64,000 nucleotides of DNA from Mucilaginibacter sp. (GTDB lineage: Bacteria; Bacteroidota; Bacteroidia; Sphingobacteriales; Sphingobacteriaceae): assembly GCF_025362475.1 (NCBI RefSeq), contig NZ_JANYGH010000071.1:1-64000 (forward strand). The letters are read 5' to 3'. The position numbers and the translations under genes were made by a program. Below the pieces are notes generated by a model. That model worked only from the letters and a program-made list of their open reading frames with translations, made no database searches and was not told the origin of the DNA. Below, piece by piece: positions 10,138 through 18,943 of the stretch. Position 1 is the stretch's first letter, and each line of letters opens with the position of its first letter.

Positions 10138-10665
10138 TTAGTCTTCTAAATAAACGTCCAATAAACCCTCAGGTAAATCGATGTAGATTTCTCCGGCTTC
10201 GATATCGATTCCTTTAATTATTTCTAAATTAAGCGGGAACAGCACTTCCTTGTTTTTGTATTGAACAGTAGCTATCAGCTGCTGCGGATATTCCTGTACC
10301 TGGATGATCTCGCCCAGTTCGCCATGAGTTTCATCAATGGCGATGAAACCTTCCACATCGTTCAGGGTGAACTCTGCTTTTTTCTTTTTGGGTTTCAGCT
10401 TATTGGGTAAGTATATATCCCTTTTTACCATCAGGGCAGCCTTTTCAATGGTATCCACATCCTCCAAATACAAATAAGCATTGCTTTTTTGGAGGTATTT
10501 AATGGATTGCACAAAATAAGGAATCATTTTGCCAGAAATATCAATAAAAACGGCATCAAACTTAATGGCATCAAGGTTGTCAAAATCTACATAGATCTGC
10601 ATTTCACCTTTCAGTCCTTTGGTTTTTAATATACTGCCAACCCTGAAACAATCTTCGGTCTTCAT
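10138..10665 (-). CDS. rimM: Ribosome maturation factor RimM
   Basis: RimM assists assembly of the 30S head and binds uS19. The 175-residue protein opens with FRVGSILKTKGLKGEMQI, the RimM N-terminal beta-barrel signature. The second, PRC-like barrel contains the LPEGLLDVY ending, close to the family LPGLLD consensus. It lies downstream of rpsP on the same strand, the usual rpsP-rimM arrangement. A 142-base gap with a long hairpin separates the two. trmD is not present in the visible flank. Confidence 0.95.
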   Translation of the reverse strand: MKTEDCFRVGSILKTKGLKGEMQIYVDFDNLDAIKFDAVFIDISGKMIPYFVQSIKYLQKSNAYLYLEDVDTIEKAALMVKRDIYLPNKLKPKKKKAEFTLNDVEGFIAIDETHGELGEIIQVQEYPQQLIATVQYKNKEVLFPLNLEIIKGIDIEAGEIYIDLPEGLLDVYLED

Positions 10666-10686
10666 AAAAAATCGTTATTAAACAAT

Positions 10687-10723
10687 AATGGCGAAGAACC
10701 TATTGTGAGGTTGCTTCGCCATT
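10687..10723 (-). promoter_or_regulatory. Stable hairpin between rpsP and rimM
   Basis: AATGGCGAAG (10687-10696) pairs with CTTCGCCATT (10714-10723), and the stem continues through AACCT/AGGTT with one bulge, leaving a loop of about six bases. It begins 22 bases before the rimM start on the minus strand. There is no clean T-run directly after it. It may attenuate rimM relative to rpsP or protect the rpsP mRNA 3' end. Confidence 0.6.
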
Positions 10724-10807
10724 GTAGAGAATCAAGATGTAAGAATCAAAACCGAAGCTTTGCAGCTATATGGATTCCCGATCCTTATTTCTTGCTTCTT
10801 TAATGAA

Positions 10808-11335
10808 TTATTCTGCGCTATCAGCATCAGCAGCCGGAGCTTCTTCGTCAGCAGGAGCTTCAACTTCTTCGGCAACAGGAGCATTTTTAGCAGCAATTGC
10901 AGCAGCTTTTTCTTCCTTCTTTTTAGCCTCAGCAGCCAAAGCAGCTTGACGTGCTTCGTCTTTTGCAGATGTTAAGCTGGTTTTTTTACCGGTGATTTTT
11001 CCTTCTTTCAGATCAGTCCACTCAGCAAATTTTGCTGCAGCTTGTTCTTCAGTTAAAGCACCTTTTTTTACACCACCTTCTAAGTGTTTTTTGTACAATA
11101 CACCTTTGTATGAAAGGATAGCACGACAAGTATCAGTAGGCTGGGCACCTGTGTTAACCCACTCTAAAGTTTTGTCGAAATTAATGTCTATAGTTGCAGG
11201 ATTGGTGTTTGGGTTGTATGAACCTAAACGCTCAATAAAACGACCGTCGCGAGGAGCGCGGGCATCTGCTACTACGATGTAGTAAAAAGGTTTTCCTTTT
11301 TTACCGTGTCTTTGCAGTCTGATCTTAGTTGCCAT
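10808..11335 (-). CDS. rpsP: 30S ribosomal protein bS16, extended form
   Basis: The first 80-odd residues are canonical bS16: MATKIRLQRHGKKGKPFYYIVVADAR, then the RFIERLGSYNP region and the GAQPTD motif. The protein then runs on to 175 residues with a Lys/Ala/Glu-rich, low-complexity tail ending in acidic Ala/Glu/Asp repeats. Such tails are usual for Bacteroidota bS16 and absent from E. coli. It is the first gene before rimM. A promoter-like element and leader hairpin lie upstream. Confidence 0.96.
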   Translation of the reverse strand: MATKIRLQRHGKKGKPFYYIVVADARAPRDGRFIERLGSYNPNTNPATIDINFDKTLEWVNTGAQPTDTCRAILSYKGVLYKKHLEGGVKKGALTEEQAAAKFAEWTDLKEGKITGKKTSLTSAKDEARQAALAAEAKKKEEKAAAIAAKNAPVAEEVEAPADEEAPAADADSAE

Positions 11336-11360
11336 TTCTTTATTTTATGTATTCAACATG

Positions 11361-11394
11361 TCCCCGGAGTTCTTTCTGCGGGGATGCAAAGGTA
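11361..11394 (-). promoter_or_regulatory. Candidate rpsP promoter -7 element and leader hairpin
   Basis: On the minus strand, TACCTTTG (11387-11394) fits the Bacteroidota -7 consensus TAnnTTTG. Just downstream in the would-be 5' leader, TCCCCG (11384-11379) can pair with CGGGGA (11366-11361). A good -33 TTTG at the right spacing is not obvious, so the promoter call is tentative. Confidence 0.45.
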
Positions 11395-11479
11395 TAAATT
11401 ATTCTTAACAATTTAAAAGCCTTGCAATTAATTATTATTTGGTTGTTGTTTCAATAAAAAAAATTGCAATTTGAGCCGC

Positions 11480-12022
11480 ATGAGCATCATCAGGAAACCA
11501 CGCATCGCAATTGATATGGATGAGGTATTGGCGGATACCATTGATAAATTCATCGAACTATATAAAGAGCGCCATCAAACAAAGGTGTTACTGGCCGATA
11601 TGCATGGCAAGGAGTTTGGAGAAACACTGCCGCCGCATCTCATTAGTTCTGTAAGGGAGTATGTTAACGAGAAAGGTTTTTTTCGGGATCTGAAAGTGAT
11701 GCCGGGTAGCCAGGAAGTGGTAAAAGCCCTTATGGAAAAATATGATGTTTATATAGCTTCTGCAGCAATGGAGTTTAAATATTCGCTTGAGGATAAGCAC
11801 GAGTGGCTGGAAGAGCATTTTCCATTTATATCATGGACCAATATTATTTTTTGCGGCCATAAAGTACTGGATGTGGATATCATGATTGATGACCGGATAA
11901 AGAACTTTGTTACTTTCAAAGGGCGAAAACTGTTGTATACATCGCCGCACAATTTATTGGTAGATGGCTTTGAAAGGGTTGATAACTGGCAGGACATCGC
12001 CGCCAAATTATTAGATGTATAG
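11480..12022 (+). CDS. 5'(3')-deoxyribonucleotidase (HAD superfamily)
   Basis: The HAD nucleophile motif IAIDMDEVLADT is near the N-terminus. YIASAAMEF corresponds to motif II, and DVDIMIDDRIKNF carries the metal-binding acidic pair of motif IV. Length and motif spacing fit the NT5C-type deoxyribonucleotidases that dephosphorylate dNMPs. The frame is open from a TTG at 11471, but the ATG at 11480 is the more likely start. It is convergent with pfkA, sharing a bidirectional terminator. Confidence 0.85.
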   Translation: MSIIRKPRIAIDMDEVLADTIDKFIELYKERHQTKVLLADMHGKEFGETLPPHLISSVREYVNEKGFFRDLKVMPGSQEVVKALMEKYDVYIASAAMEFKYSLEDKHEWLEEHFPFISWTNIIFCGHKVLDVDIMIDDRIKNFVTFKGRKLLYTSPHNLLVDGFERVDNWQDIAAKLLDV

Positions 12023-12116
12023 CGTTTAGCCGTTTGCCTTTTTATAGTTTAACGGGCGTTTGATTGTGAATAATGCTTTTGCAAGCCAAATATAAAAAGC
12101 CAGGTCCACGGGGATA

Positions 12117-12159
12117 AAAAAGAAACGGGCTCTGTTATAATCAGAGCCCGTTTCTTTTT
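12117..12159. terminator. Bidirectional terminator between nucleotidase gene and pfkA
   Basis: An 18-bp perfect stem is formed by AAAAAGAAACGGGCTCTG and CAGAGCCCGTTTCTTTTT around a seven-base loop. It is flanked by A and T runs, so it can terminate both convergent transcripts. Confidence 0.92.
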
Positions 12160-12161
12160 AT

Positions 12162-13139
12162 TTACATTGATAGAATTTCCACCAACTTTAACAGGTTGGG
12201 GTTAATGTCTACATGGTGTTTAATAGCGTGTTCAAATGGAGTGTAGGCAATTTCGTTGTGGATTATGCCAATCATTTCATTACGATGGCCATCTCTTAAT
12301 GCTTCAACGGCAGCGGCGCCTACACGGCTTGCCAATACTCTATCCATACAGCTTGGTGCACCACCGCGTTGGATGTGGCCCAATATGGATATACGGGTAT
12401 CATAATTCGGGAATCGTTCCTGTACAAGGCGACCAACTTCAAATGCGCCACCGGCTTCTTCACCTTCGGCAACTATTACTATCCTGGAGGTTTTATCTTT
12501 ACGACCGTTTTGGAGGCGGTTAAATAAGCCTTCCATGCCGCCCTTGCTTTCCGGAATCAAAATAGCTTCGGCACCGGCTGCAATACCTGTACGCAACGCA
12601 ATAAGCCCCGAGTCGCGGCCCATTACTTCAATAATGAATAATCGATCGTGTGATTCTGCTGTATCCCGAATCTTATCCACAGCTTCAACAACTGTATTAA
12701 TAGCTGTATCATAACCTATGGTGAAATCGGTGCCCATCAAATCATTATCAATGGTGCCGGGCAGGCCAATGATAGGTATATCATACTCTGCTCCAAATAC
12801 TTTAGCGCCGGTAAATGTACCATCGCCGCCAATACCTATAAGGGCATCAACATTATGTTTTTTTAACTGTTCAAAGGCTTGTTGACGACCTTCGGCCGAT
12901 CTGAAATTATCGCAACGGGCGGTTTTTAAAATAGTACCCCCGCGTTGTATGATGTTTGAAACCGACTTGCGGTTCATAGGTATAAAATCGCCCCTGGTCA
13001 TTCCTTCATAACCACGACGGATGCCTGTAACATCAATACCATAATATATAGCTGTACGTACAACCGCCCTAATGGCAGCGTTCATCCCCGGGGAGTCTCC
13101 TCCTGAAGTATAAAGTCCGATATTTTTAATCTGCGTCAT
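12162..13139 (-). CDS. pfkA: ATP-dependent 6-phosphofructokinase
   Basis: PfkA phosphorylates fructose 6-phosphate in glycolysis. Visible motifs are the ATP-binding GGDSPGMNAAIR near the N-terminus, GIGGDGTFTGA, and the catalytic PGTIDNDL with its base Asp. The substrate-binding EVMGRDSG and the HIQRGG effector/substrate region follow. The Gly-Asp-Gly of the GGDG loop is typical of ATP-dependent rather than PPi-dependent enzymes. Length 325 is normal for a bacterial PfkA. It is a single gene terminated by the bidirectional hairpin. Confidence 0.97.
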   Translation of the reverse strand: MTQIKNIGLYTSGGDSPGMNAAIRAVVRTAIYYGIDVTGIRRGYEGMTRGDFIPMNRKSVSNIIQRGGTILKTARCDNFRSAEGRQQAFEQLKKHNVDALIGIGGDGTFTGAKVFGAEYDIPIIGLPGTIDNDLMGTDFTIGYDTAINTVVEAVDKIRDTAESHDRLFIIEVMGRDSGLIALRTGIAAGAEAILIPESKGGMEGLFNRLQNGRKDKTSRIVIVAEGEEAGGAFEVGRLVQERFPNYDTRISILGHIQRGGAPSCMDRVLASRVGAAAVEALRDGHRNEMIGIIHNEIAYTPFEHAIKHHVDINPNLLKLVEILSM

Positions 13140-13227
13140 TTTTTATCCTGATATGGTTGGCTTAACCCTACCTTAAAAAATTGAATAATTTAATTAGTGT
13201 TGTTAAAAATTGCCGGTATATAAAAAA

Positions 13228-13254
13228 CGCGGCAAACTTTTAAAAGTTGCCGCG
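13228..13254 (-). terminator. Terminator downstream of dsbD
   Basis: CGCGGCAA and TTGCCGCG form the base of a hairpin with an AT-rich palindromic top. On the minus strand it is followed by a TTTTTT run. It lies 29 bases beyond the dsbD stop and separates dsbD from pfkA. Confidence 0.85.
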
Positions 13255-13282
13255 AATTTACACTTAATTTTTATATGCTGTG

Positions 13283-15019
13283 TTACTTTTTGTAAGCCGC
13301 GATGCCGCTATCTAAAAAATTAAGATACCTATTTATGTGGTAATCGGCATTATAATGTGGTAAAGTTGTTCCGTTTTTATCAGTCATTTCCTTGCCATCG
13401 CTATCAAGCATTACATATAACGGCTGCGAATTTGAGTTGAAGCGGCTTGCTTCCAATTCGCTCCATTTGTCGCCAATGGAAGTTATCTTTTTAAAATTGT
13501 AAGTTGATGTATATTGATCTTTAATATCTAAGGTTGCTTTATCATCTACCACAAGTTGTAAAAGGATAAAGTCGTTCTGTAATTTTTTAAATACCACAGG
13601 GTCCGACCATACGTTGGCTTCCATATTGCGGCAATTAACGCAGGCAAAGCCCGTAAAATCAATCAATATTGGTTTGTGCAACTCTTTTGAAACCTGTAGT
13701 GCCTGGTCATAATCATACCATGGCGCCAGGCCTTTTATTGCAAGGGCCGAATAGTTTGCCGCGTATTTTCGTTCTTTACCGTCTTGGTTTGCTGTTGTTG
13801 CCGTAGCGCCGCCCCCCGGTATTGGCGAAAGATCAAAGTCTTGTGTGCCTATTGGTGGTAAAAAGGCCCCGATAGATTTGAGCGGAGCGCCCCACAAACC
13901 CGGAATCATATAAACAACGAATGCAAATGCAATTATTGATAAAAATAACCTTGGGATAGATAGATACGGTGTATCACTATCATGCGAAAATTTAATTTTG
14001 CCCAGCAGGTAAAGCCCTATCATTAAACCAATAACTATCCAAAGGGATAAAAATACTTCCCTGTCAAACCAATGCCAATGGTAGGCCAGGTCAACGTTCG
14101 ATAAGAATTTTAGAGCGAAAGCGAGTTCAAGGAATCCTAAAACAACCTTCACGCTATTAAGCCAGCCGCCAGATTTTGGCAGGCTTTTAAGAGCCGACGG
14201 AAATAAAGCAAATATTGTAAATGGCAGGGCCAACGCGAGCGAAAAACCAAACATTCCCATTGCTGGTCCAAGCCTATCGCCTTTTGAAGCTGCATCAACC
14301 AGTAAAGTGCCAATTATTGGCCCGGTACATGAAAATGAAACCACCACCAGGGTTGATGCCATGAAGAAAATCCCTGTAAGGCCGCCTTTGTCAGAATTTT
14401 CATCCAGCTTGTTGGCTAATGAACTGGGTAGGGTAATTTCAAACGCGCCCAGAAATGATATCCCAAATACAATGAGCAGCAGGAAGAAAAAGATATTAAA
14501 TATACCGTTAGTAGCCAACTCATTAAGTGCGCTTGATCCAAAAATGATGGAGATCAGCAAGCCAAGCGTTACATAAATTACAATGATAGATACACCATAA
14601 ATAAGTGACTGCATGATGGCCTTGCTTCGGCTGCCGCTCTTTTTGGTAAAAAAGCTTACAGTCAATGGCAATAGCGGATAAATGCAGGGCAGGATAACCG
14701 CGGTAAAGCCGCCGATAAGCCCCTCAATAAATATCTGCCAAAGTGTTTTGGCTTTCTCCGGCTTTGGCGCGTCATGCTTAACAACAGGTTTTGCAGCTAC
14801 CACCTTGGCGGCAGAGTCGGCCGCTTTTTTCCTGATAGCGATACTATCGGCAGCAGTTGGTATATTGGTAAACTGGATATCGCCGGTTGATACTGTTGTA
14901 TCCTTGCCTCCTTTTTGAGCCGCATAAACAGGCTTTGGAGCGTTTATGCCAAATATAATGAGTAAGGTTACTACAGCTATAGATGTAGGCAACCAGTTGA
15001 TCTTGCTAAATATTTTCAT
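13283..15019 (-). CDS. dsbD: DsbD-type thiol:disulfide interchange protein lacking the alpha domain
   Basis: DsbD carries electrons from cytoplasmic thioredoxin across the inner membrane to periplasmic disulfide reductases. The N-terminus is a signal/anchor and a low-complexity linker (to about residue 95). Eight or so hydrophobic spans follow, with the CIYPLLPL and VSFSCTGPI segments holding the transmembrane cysteine pair. The C-terminal thioredoxin-like gamma domain has the CVNC motif in DFTGFACVNCRNME. The N-terminal alpha (nDsbD) domain found in E. coli is missing and is supplied by the gene 21 bases upstream. The order birA, nDsbD, dsbD suggests one transcript. Confidence 0.93.
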   Translation of the reverse strand: MKIFSKINWLPTSIAVVTLLIIFGINAPKPVYAAQKGGKDTTVSTGDIQFTNIPTAADSIAIRKKAADSAAKVVAAKPVVKHDAPKPEKAKTLWQIFIEGLIGGFTAVILPCIYPLLPLTVSFFTKKSGSRSKAIMQSLIYGVSIIVIYVTLGLLISIIFGSSALNELATNGIFNIFFFLLLIVFGISFLGAFEITLPSSLANKLDENSDKGGLTGIFFMASTLVVVSFSCTGPIIGTLLVDAASKGDRLGPAMGMFGFSLALALPFTIFALFPSALKSLPKSGGWLNSVKVVLGFLELAFALKFLSNVDLAYHWHWFDREVFLSLWIVIGLMIGLYLLGKIKFSHDSDTPYLSIPRLFLSIIAFAFVVYMIPGLWGAPLKSIGAFLPPIGTQDFDLSPIPGGGATATTANQDGKERKYAANYSALAIKGLAPWYDYDQALQVSKELHKPILIDFTGFACVNCRNMEANVWSDPVVFKKLQNDFILLQLVVDDKATLDIKDQYTSTYNFKKITSIGDKWSELEASRFNSNSQPLYVMLDSDGKEMTDKNGTTLPHYNADYHINRYLNFLDSGIAAYKK

Positions 15020-15040
15020 TGATGTACCAGGGGGAAGTGT

Positions 15041-15493
15041 TTATTTGCCTAATGGGATGGTAAAGTCAACATCTTCTGGTGGCAGGCATTTTTTATCGTT
15101 ACAGGTCATGTATGTTAGTTTGCCTGTTACATTGGTTGCCGCAGCCGATTTAAGGCTGATTTTTTGTTGAAAAACAACTTCTTTTTCAAAATAGCTAACA
15201 TTCATGTTGAAAGCTTTCTCAAACTTAGATATAGGAGTTGGTTCGGCGGTTTTGCCGTTTGTGGCGTAAAGCTTTGATGGGGCAAACTCAAAAGAGGTTT
15301 TTATAGGGCCGCCATCGCCAACATTAAGGGAGTAAATATGCCAGCCCGGTTGTATAGTCGCTTTTAAAAATACAATAGCCTCTTTGCTATTTAGTTTTTT
15401 AGCAGCATATGACCACCTTACCGGCGATTCAATCTGTGCATAGGCTCCGGCGCAAATAACCAGCGCCACAATCATCAACAATAATTTTTTCAT
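15041..15493 (-). CDS. DsbD alpha-domain-like periplasmic protein
   Basis: A signal peptide ending near GAYAQ is followed by an Ig-like fold of about 130 residues. The WHIYS segment and the TYMTCNDKKCLPP motif, with its pair of cysteines, match the N-terminal domain of DsbD (DsbC/DsbD N-terminal family). It would pass electrons from the membrane DsbD to periplasmic partners. It sits 3 bases downstream of birA and 21 bases upstream of dsbD, so the two DsbD parts are expressed as separate proteins. Confidence 0.9.
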   Translation of the reverse strand: MKKLLLMIVALVICAGAYAQIESPVRWSYAAKKLNSKEAIVFLKATIQPGWHIYSLNVGDGGPIKTSFEFAPSKLYATNGKTAEPTPISKFEKAFNMNVSYFEKEVVFQQKISLKSAAATNVTGKLTYMTCNDKKCLPPEDVDFTIPLGK

Positions 15494-15496
15494 TTA

Positions 15497-16267
15497 TTAC
15501 TTATTTAAAAATTCAATTTGTTTTAAACTAAACTCATGTTGGCCGCTATTATTTTCAACAACAAGCAAACCTTCATCTTTTACATTAATAATGGTTCCTT
15601 TAAAAACCTCACCGTTTGACCGAAAATCCTTTGCCTCGTTTAACCAGTATAGTCGGTTTAAATAGGTGTTCCTTACAAAAGAAAACTTACCGGCCTTTAA
15701 GTTAAGGTAGTAAGCCTCAATATGACCGCAAATTTCAGATAATAAAGCTCGTAAATCATAATCTTTATGTAAGATTTGTTTTACAGAAATAGCATTACCG
15801 GCCCCGGGTTCAAAATTCTCCTGGTTTATGTTGAGGCCAATGCCAATTATGGCACTTTTTATTTTGTCGCTTTGCAAGTTAGTTTCTATTAAAATACCGC
15901 CAAGCTTACGGTCTTCATAATAAATGTCGTTTGGCCATTTTATTTTTAATTTATCGCCAAGTATAGGTTTAAGGGCCTCATAAACGCCCAGGCTTACTAC
16001 GCGTGTAAGGTCAAACTGCTTAGAAACAGGTAAAAATGAGGGCGTTAGCAATATGCTGAAAGTAAGGTTTTTGCCCGGATCGCTGTGCCATTTGTTTTGC
16101 TGCTGGCCCCGGCCGGCATATTGGCTTTCTGCCATAATGACCGTACCTTCGGGCAATGGCTTGGAATTTGACAGTAATGTTTTAAGGAAAATGTTGGTTG
16201 AATCAACTTCTTTAATTGTTACCAAATTTTGACCAACAAATAATCCCGAAAATATGTTATTTTGCAA
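15497..16267 (-). CDS. birA: Biotin--[acetyl-CoA-carboxylase] ligase
   Basis: BirA attaches biotin to the carboxyl carrier protein. The ligase core shows EVDSTN, the biotinyl-AMP loop AGRGQQQNKWHSDPGKN, IKWPNDIYY, KLGGILIE and IGIGLNIN. No N-terminal DNA-binding domain is present, so this is a class I enzyme without repressor function. The frame is open to an ATG at 16345, which would overlap the divergent rsfS start. The TTG at 16267 (LQNNIFSGL) better fits the family start and leaves a 47-base divergent promoter region. Confidence 0.9.
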   Translation of the reverse strand: MQNNIFSGLFVGQNLVTIKEVDSTNIFLKTLLSNSKPLPEGTVIMAESQYAGRGQQQNKWHSDPGKNLTFSILLTPSFLPVSKQFDLTRVVSLGVYEALKPILGDKLKIKWPNDIYYEDRKLGGILIETNLQSDKIKSAIIGIGLNINQENFEPGAGNAISVKQILHKDYDLRALLSEICGHIEAYYLNLKAGKFSFVRNTYLNRLYWLNEAKDFRSNGEVFKGTIINVKDEGLLVVENNSGQHEFSLKQIEFLNK

Positions 16268-16314
16268 AGTGTAATAATTTTTAACCCAAAAACGTTCAAA
16301 ACTAATTCTTTTTG

Positions 16315-16689
16315 ATGGTAAAAAATAAAAAGGTAAATCAATCAACCTATATTTCTGAATTGGCTATACATGGTATACAGGAAAAAAAGGGAAATGAAAT
16401 AGTAAGGTTAGACCTTCGTAACTTAAATAGTTCGGTAACAGATTACTTTGTAGTTTGCCATGCCGACTCAACCACACAGGTTAAAGCTATAGCGAATAGC
16501 GTTGAAGACGAAATTTTTAATGCTACCCAACAAGAGCCATGGCGCAAGGAAGGGCTGGAATATGGCGAATGGATACTGCTTGACTATGTGGATGTTGTGG
16601 TCCACATTTTCAGAACCGAGAAGCGCGAGTTTTATGGCGTAGAGGAATTATGGGGGGATGCAGAAATTAAATATTACAAAAGCGCTTAA
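16315..16689 (+). CDS. rsfS: Ribosomal silencing factor RsfS
   Basis: RsfS binds uL14 and blocks subunit joining when nutrients are limiting. The family signature is clear: LRNLNSSVTDYFVVCHADSTTQVKAIA, then GEWILLDYVDVVVHIF and the C-terminal REFYGVEELWGDA. The ATG at 16315 is preferred over an adjoining TTG at 16312. The gene is followed by ftsH 89 bases later, a common Bacteroidota neighbour, and is divergent from birA. Confidence 0.96.
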   Translation: MVKNKKVNQSTYISELAIHGIQEKKGNEIVRLDLRNLNSSVTDYFVVCHADSTTQVKAIANSVEDEIFNATQQEPWRKEGLEYGEWILLDYVDVVVHIFRTEKREFYGVEELWGDAEIKYYKSA

Positions 16690-16778
16690 TTGCTGGTCAC
16701 ATAAAGGCCCGTGGAAGCGTCATGCTAATAATTATGTATTTTAAATTATAGATATTAAGTTTGGCTCGTAACAAAGAA

Positions 16779-18887
16779 ATGAAAGATAATAAAGATAATA
16801 AATCAGAAAGTCCGAAACCGATAAGGAAGATTCTAAATAAAAAAACAACTCCTAAACCACCTAAGTTTAACATTATGTGGATTTATGGTATTATTGTTTT
16901 AGCGTTTCTGTTGGCGTCTACCTTGTTAGGCGGAGATAATGGTGCGCGAATCACCTATCAGGATTTTGAAACTAACATGCTGAAGCAGCATGATGTTGAC
17001 AGAATAATTGCGTACAAAAGCGGTGATTTAATAATTGCCGAGGTTTATATTAAGAAGGAAAGCCTGAGTAAACAACGTTATGTTTCTGATAGTGGAAAAC
17101 AACAGCATTTATTTAGCGCTTCAAACAATGGTCCTCAGTATACTTTTACTGATGATTCATACGAGAGCTTAAAAAAATCTATTGCCGCTGTAGAAAGCAC
17201 AGATCCTACAGCTCCCAAAATTTCGGTTGAGCTTCAGCAGGGTCGCGAAAGCCTTTTATCTAACTGGTTAGTACAGGGAGTTATTATGGTGATCTTGTTT
17301 GCCGCTGTTTGGATATTCATTATGCGCCGTATGTCTGGTGGTTCAGGCGGTGGCCCGGGCGGACAAATTTTCAACATCGGTAAATCAAAAGCTACCCTGT
17401 TTGATAAAGAAGCTCAGGTTTCGGTTACGTTTAACGATGTTGCCGGTCTTGAGGAAGCCAAACAAGAGGTAATGGAGATTGTAGATTTCCTGAAAAACCC
17501 TAAAAAATATACCAATCTGGGTGGTAAAATACCTAAAGGCGCATTGCTGGTAGGCTCACCTGGTACAGGTAAAACCTTATTGGCTAAAGCTGTGGCTGGT
17601 GAAGCGCAGGTGCCATTCTTCTCCCTTTCGGGTTCAGATTTTGTGGAGATGTTTGTAGGGGTGGGTGCATCACGTGTTCGTGATTTATTCCGCCAGGCTA
17701 AAGATAAAGCCCCTTGTATTATATTTATTGATGAGATTGATGCCATTGGCCGTGCCCGTGGTAAAAACAATATTGTTGGTGGTAATGATGAGCGCGAAAA
17801 TACATTGAACCAGTTATTGGTTGAAATGGATGGTTTTGGTACCGATTCTGGTATAATTATTCTTGCTGCAACCAACCGTCCGGATGTATTGGATTCTGCA
17901 TTATTACGCCCGGGCCGCTTTGACAGACAGGTATCAATTGATAAACCGGATTTGATAGGCCGTGAGCAGATCTTTAAGGTTCACTTGAAGCCTATTAAGC
18001 TTAATGAAGGTGTTGATGCTAAAAAATTATCGGCACAAACACCAGGTTTTGCAGGTGCCGAGATTGCCAATGTTTGTAACGAGGCTGCCCTGATTGCCGC
18101 CCGTAAAAATAAAGAATCGGTAGATATGACCGATTTCCAGGATGCCATTGACCGTGTGATTGGTGGTTTGGAGAAGAAGAACAAAATAATATCACCCGAA
18201 GAAAAACGTATTGTAGCTTACCACGAAGCGGGCCATGCTATTGCAGGCTGGTTCCTGGAGCATGCCGATCCGTTGGTTAAAGTATCTATAGTGCCAAGGG
18301 GTGTAGCAGCATTGGGTTATGCTCAATATCTGCCAAAAGAGCAGTTTTTGTACACTACCGAGCAATTGTTAGATGAAATGAGTGTTTCTATGGGTGGCCG
18401 GGTTGCTGAAGACATCGTTTTTGGAAAAATTTCGACCGGAGCCTTAAGCGATTTGGAACGTATTACCAAGCTTGCTTATGCCATGACTAAAATTTACGGT
18501 ATGAATGGCAATGTAGGTAACGTATCCTTCTATGATCCGCAGGGAGAGTACCAGTTTAATAAACCATATTCAGACACAACTGCTGAAATGATTGACAACG
18601 AAGTACGTAAACTGGTTGATGAGGTTTATCAAAAAACCAAAGTATTGTTGAACGAAAAACGCGAAGGTTTAGAGAAAATAGCTCAAAAACTGTTAGAAAA
18701 AGAAGTGTTGTTCCAAAGTGATCTGGAAGAGATATTAGGAAAACGCCCATTTGATGAACGAACCACTTATGATAAATTTGTAAATGGTGAAGCTGCTATG
18801 AACCCTGATGTTGATAACAACGCTATTCCTGAAACTGTAACCAATCCTGAGTTATCAAGGATTGACGGGCAGGAGCCAAAAGTTTAA
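16779..18887 (+). CDS. ftsH: ATP-dependent zinc metalloprotease FtsH
   Basis: FtsH is the membrane-anchored AAA+ protease that degrades damaged and regulatory proteins. Two membrane spans bracket a periplasmic region (about residues 30-190). The AAA module has Walker A GSPGTGKT, Walker B CIIFIDEID and the second region of homology ending RPGRFDRQV. The protease domain carries the zinc motif HEAGH. The frame is also open from a TTG at 16761 (six more residues). I chose the ATG at 16779. The Asn/Asp/Pro-rich C-terminal tail is typical. A terminator follows. Confidence 0.97.
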   Translation: MKDNKDNKSESPKPIRKILNKKTTPKPPKFNIMWIYGIIVLAFLLASTLLGGDNGARITYQDFETNMLKQHDVDRIIAYKSGDLIIAEVYIKKESLSKQRYVSDSGKQQHLFSASNNGPQYTFTDDSYESLKKSIAAVESTDPTAPKISVELQQGRESLLSNWLVQGVIMVILFAAVWIFIMRRMSGGSGGGPGGQIFNIGKSKATLFDKEAQVSVTFNDVAGLEEAKQEVMEIVDFLKNPKKYTNLGGKIPKGALLVGSPGTGKTLLAKAVAGEAQVPFFSLSGSDFVEMFVGVGASRVRDLFRQAKDKAPCIIFIDEIDAIGRARGKNNIVGGNDERENTLNQLLVEMDGFGTDSGIIILAATNRPDVLDSALLRPGRFDRQVSIDKPDLIGREQIFKVHLKPIKLNEGVDAKKLSAQTPGFAGAEIANVCNEAALIAARKNKESVDMTDFQDAIDRVIGGLEKKNKIISPEEKRIVAYHEAGHAIAGWFLEHADPLVKVSIVPRGVAALGYAQYLPKEQFLYTTEQLLDEMSVSMGGRVAEDIVFGKISTGALSDLERITKLAYAMTKIYGMNGNVGNVSFYDPQGEYQFNKPYSDTTAEMIDNEVRKLVDEVYQKTKVLLNEKREGLEKIAQKLLEKEVLFQSDLEEILGKRPFDERTTYDKFVNGEAAMNPDVDNNAIPETVTNPELSRIDGQEPKV

Positions 18888-18904
18888 TAAAAACAACATT
18901 ATAA

Positions 18905-18938
18905 AAAAGCCATCAGCCAAGCTGGTGGCTTTCCTTTT
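18905..18938 (+). terminator. Terminator after ftsH
   Basis: AAAGCCATCAGC pairs with GCTGGTGGCTTT around a 3-base loop, and TTTTTT follows. It ends only six bases before the start of the LUD-domain gene, so that gene either has its promoter inside this region or depends on read-through. Confidence 0.8.
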
Positions 18939-18943
18939 TTACT

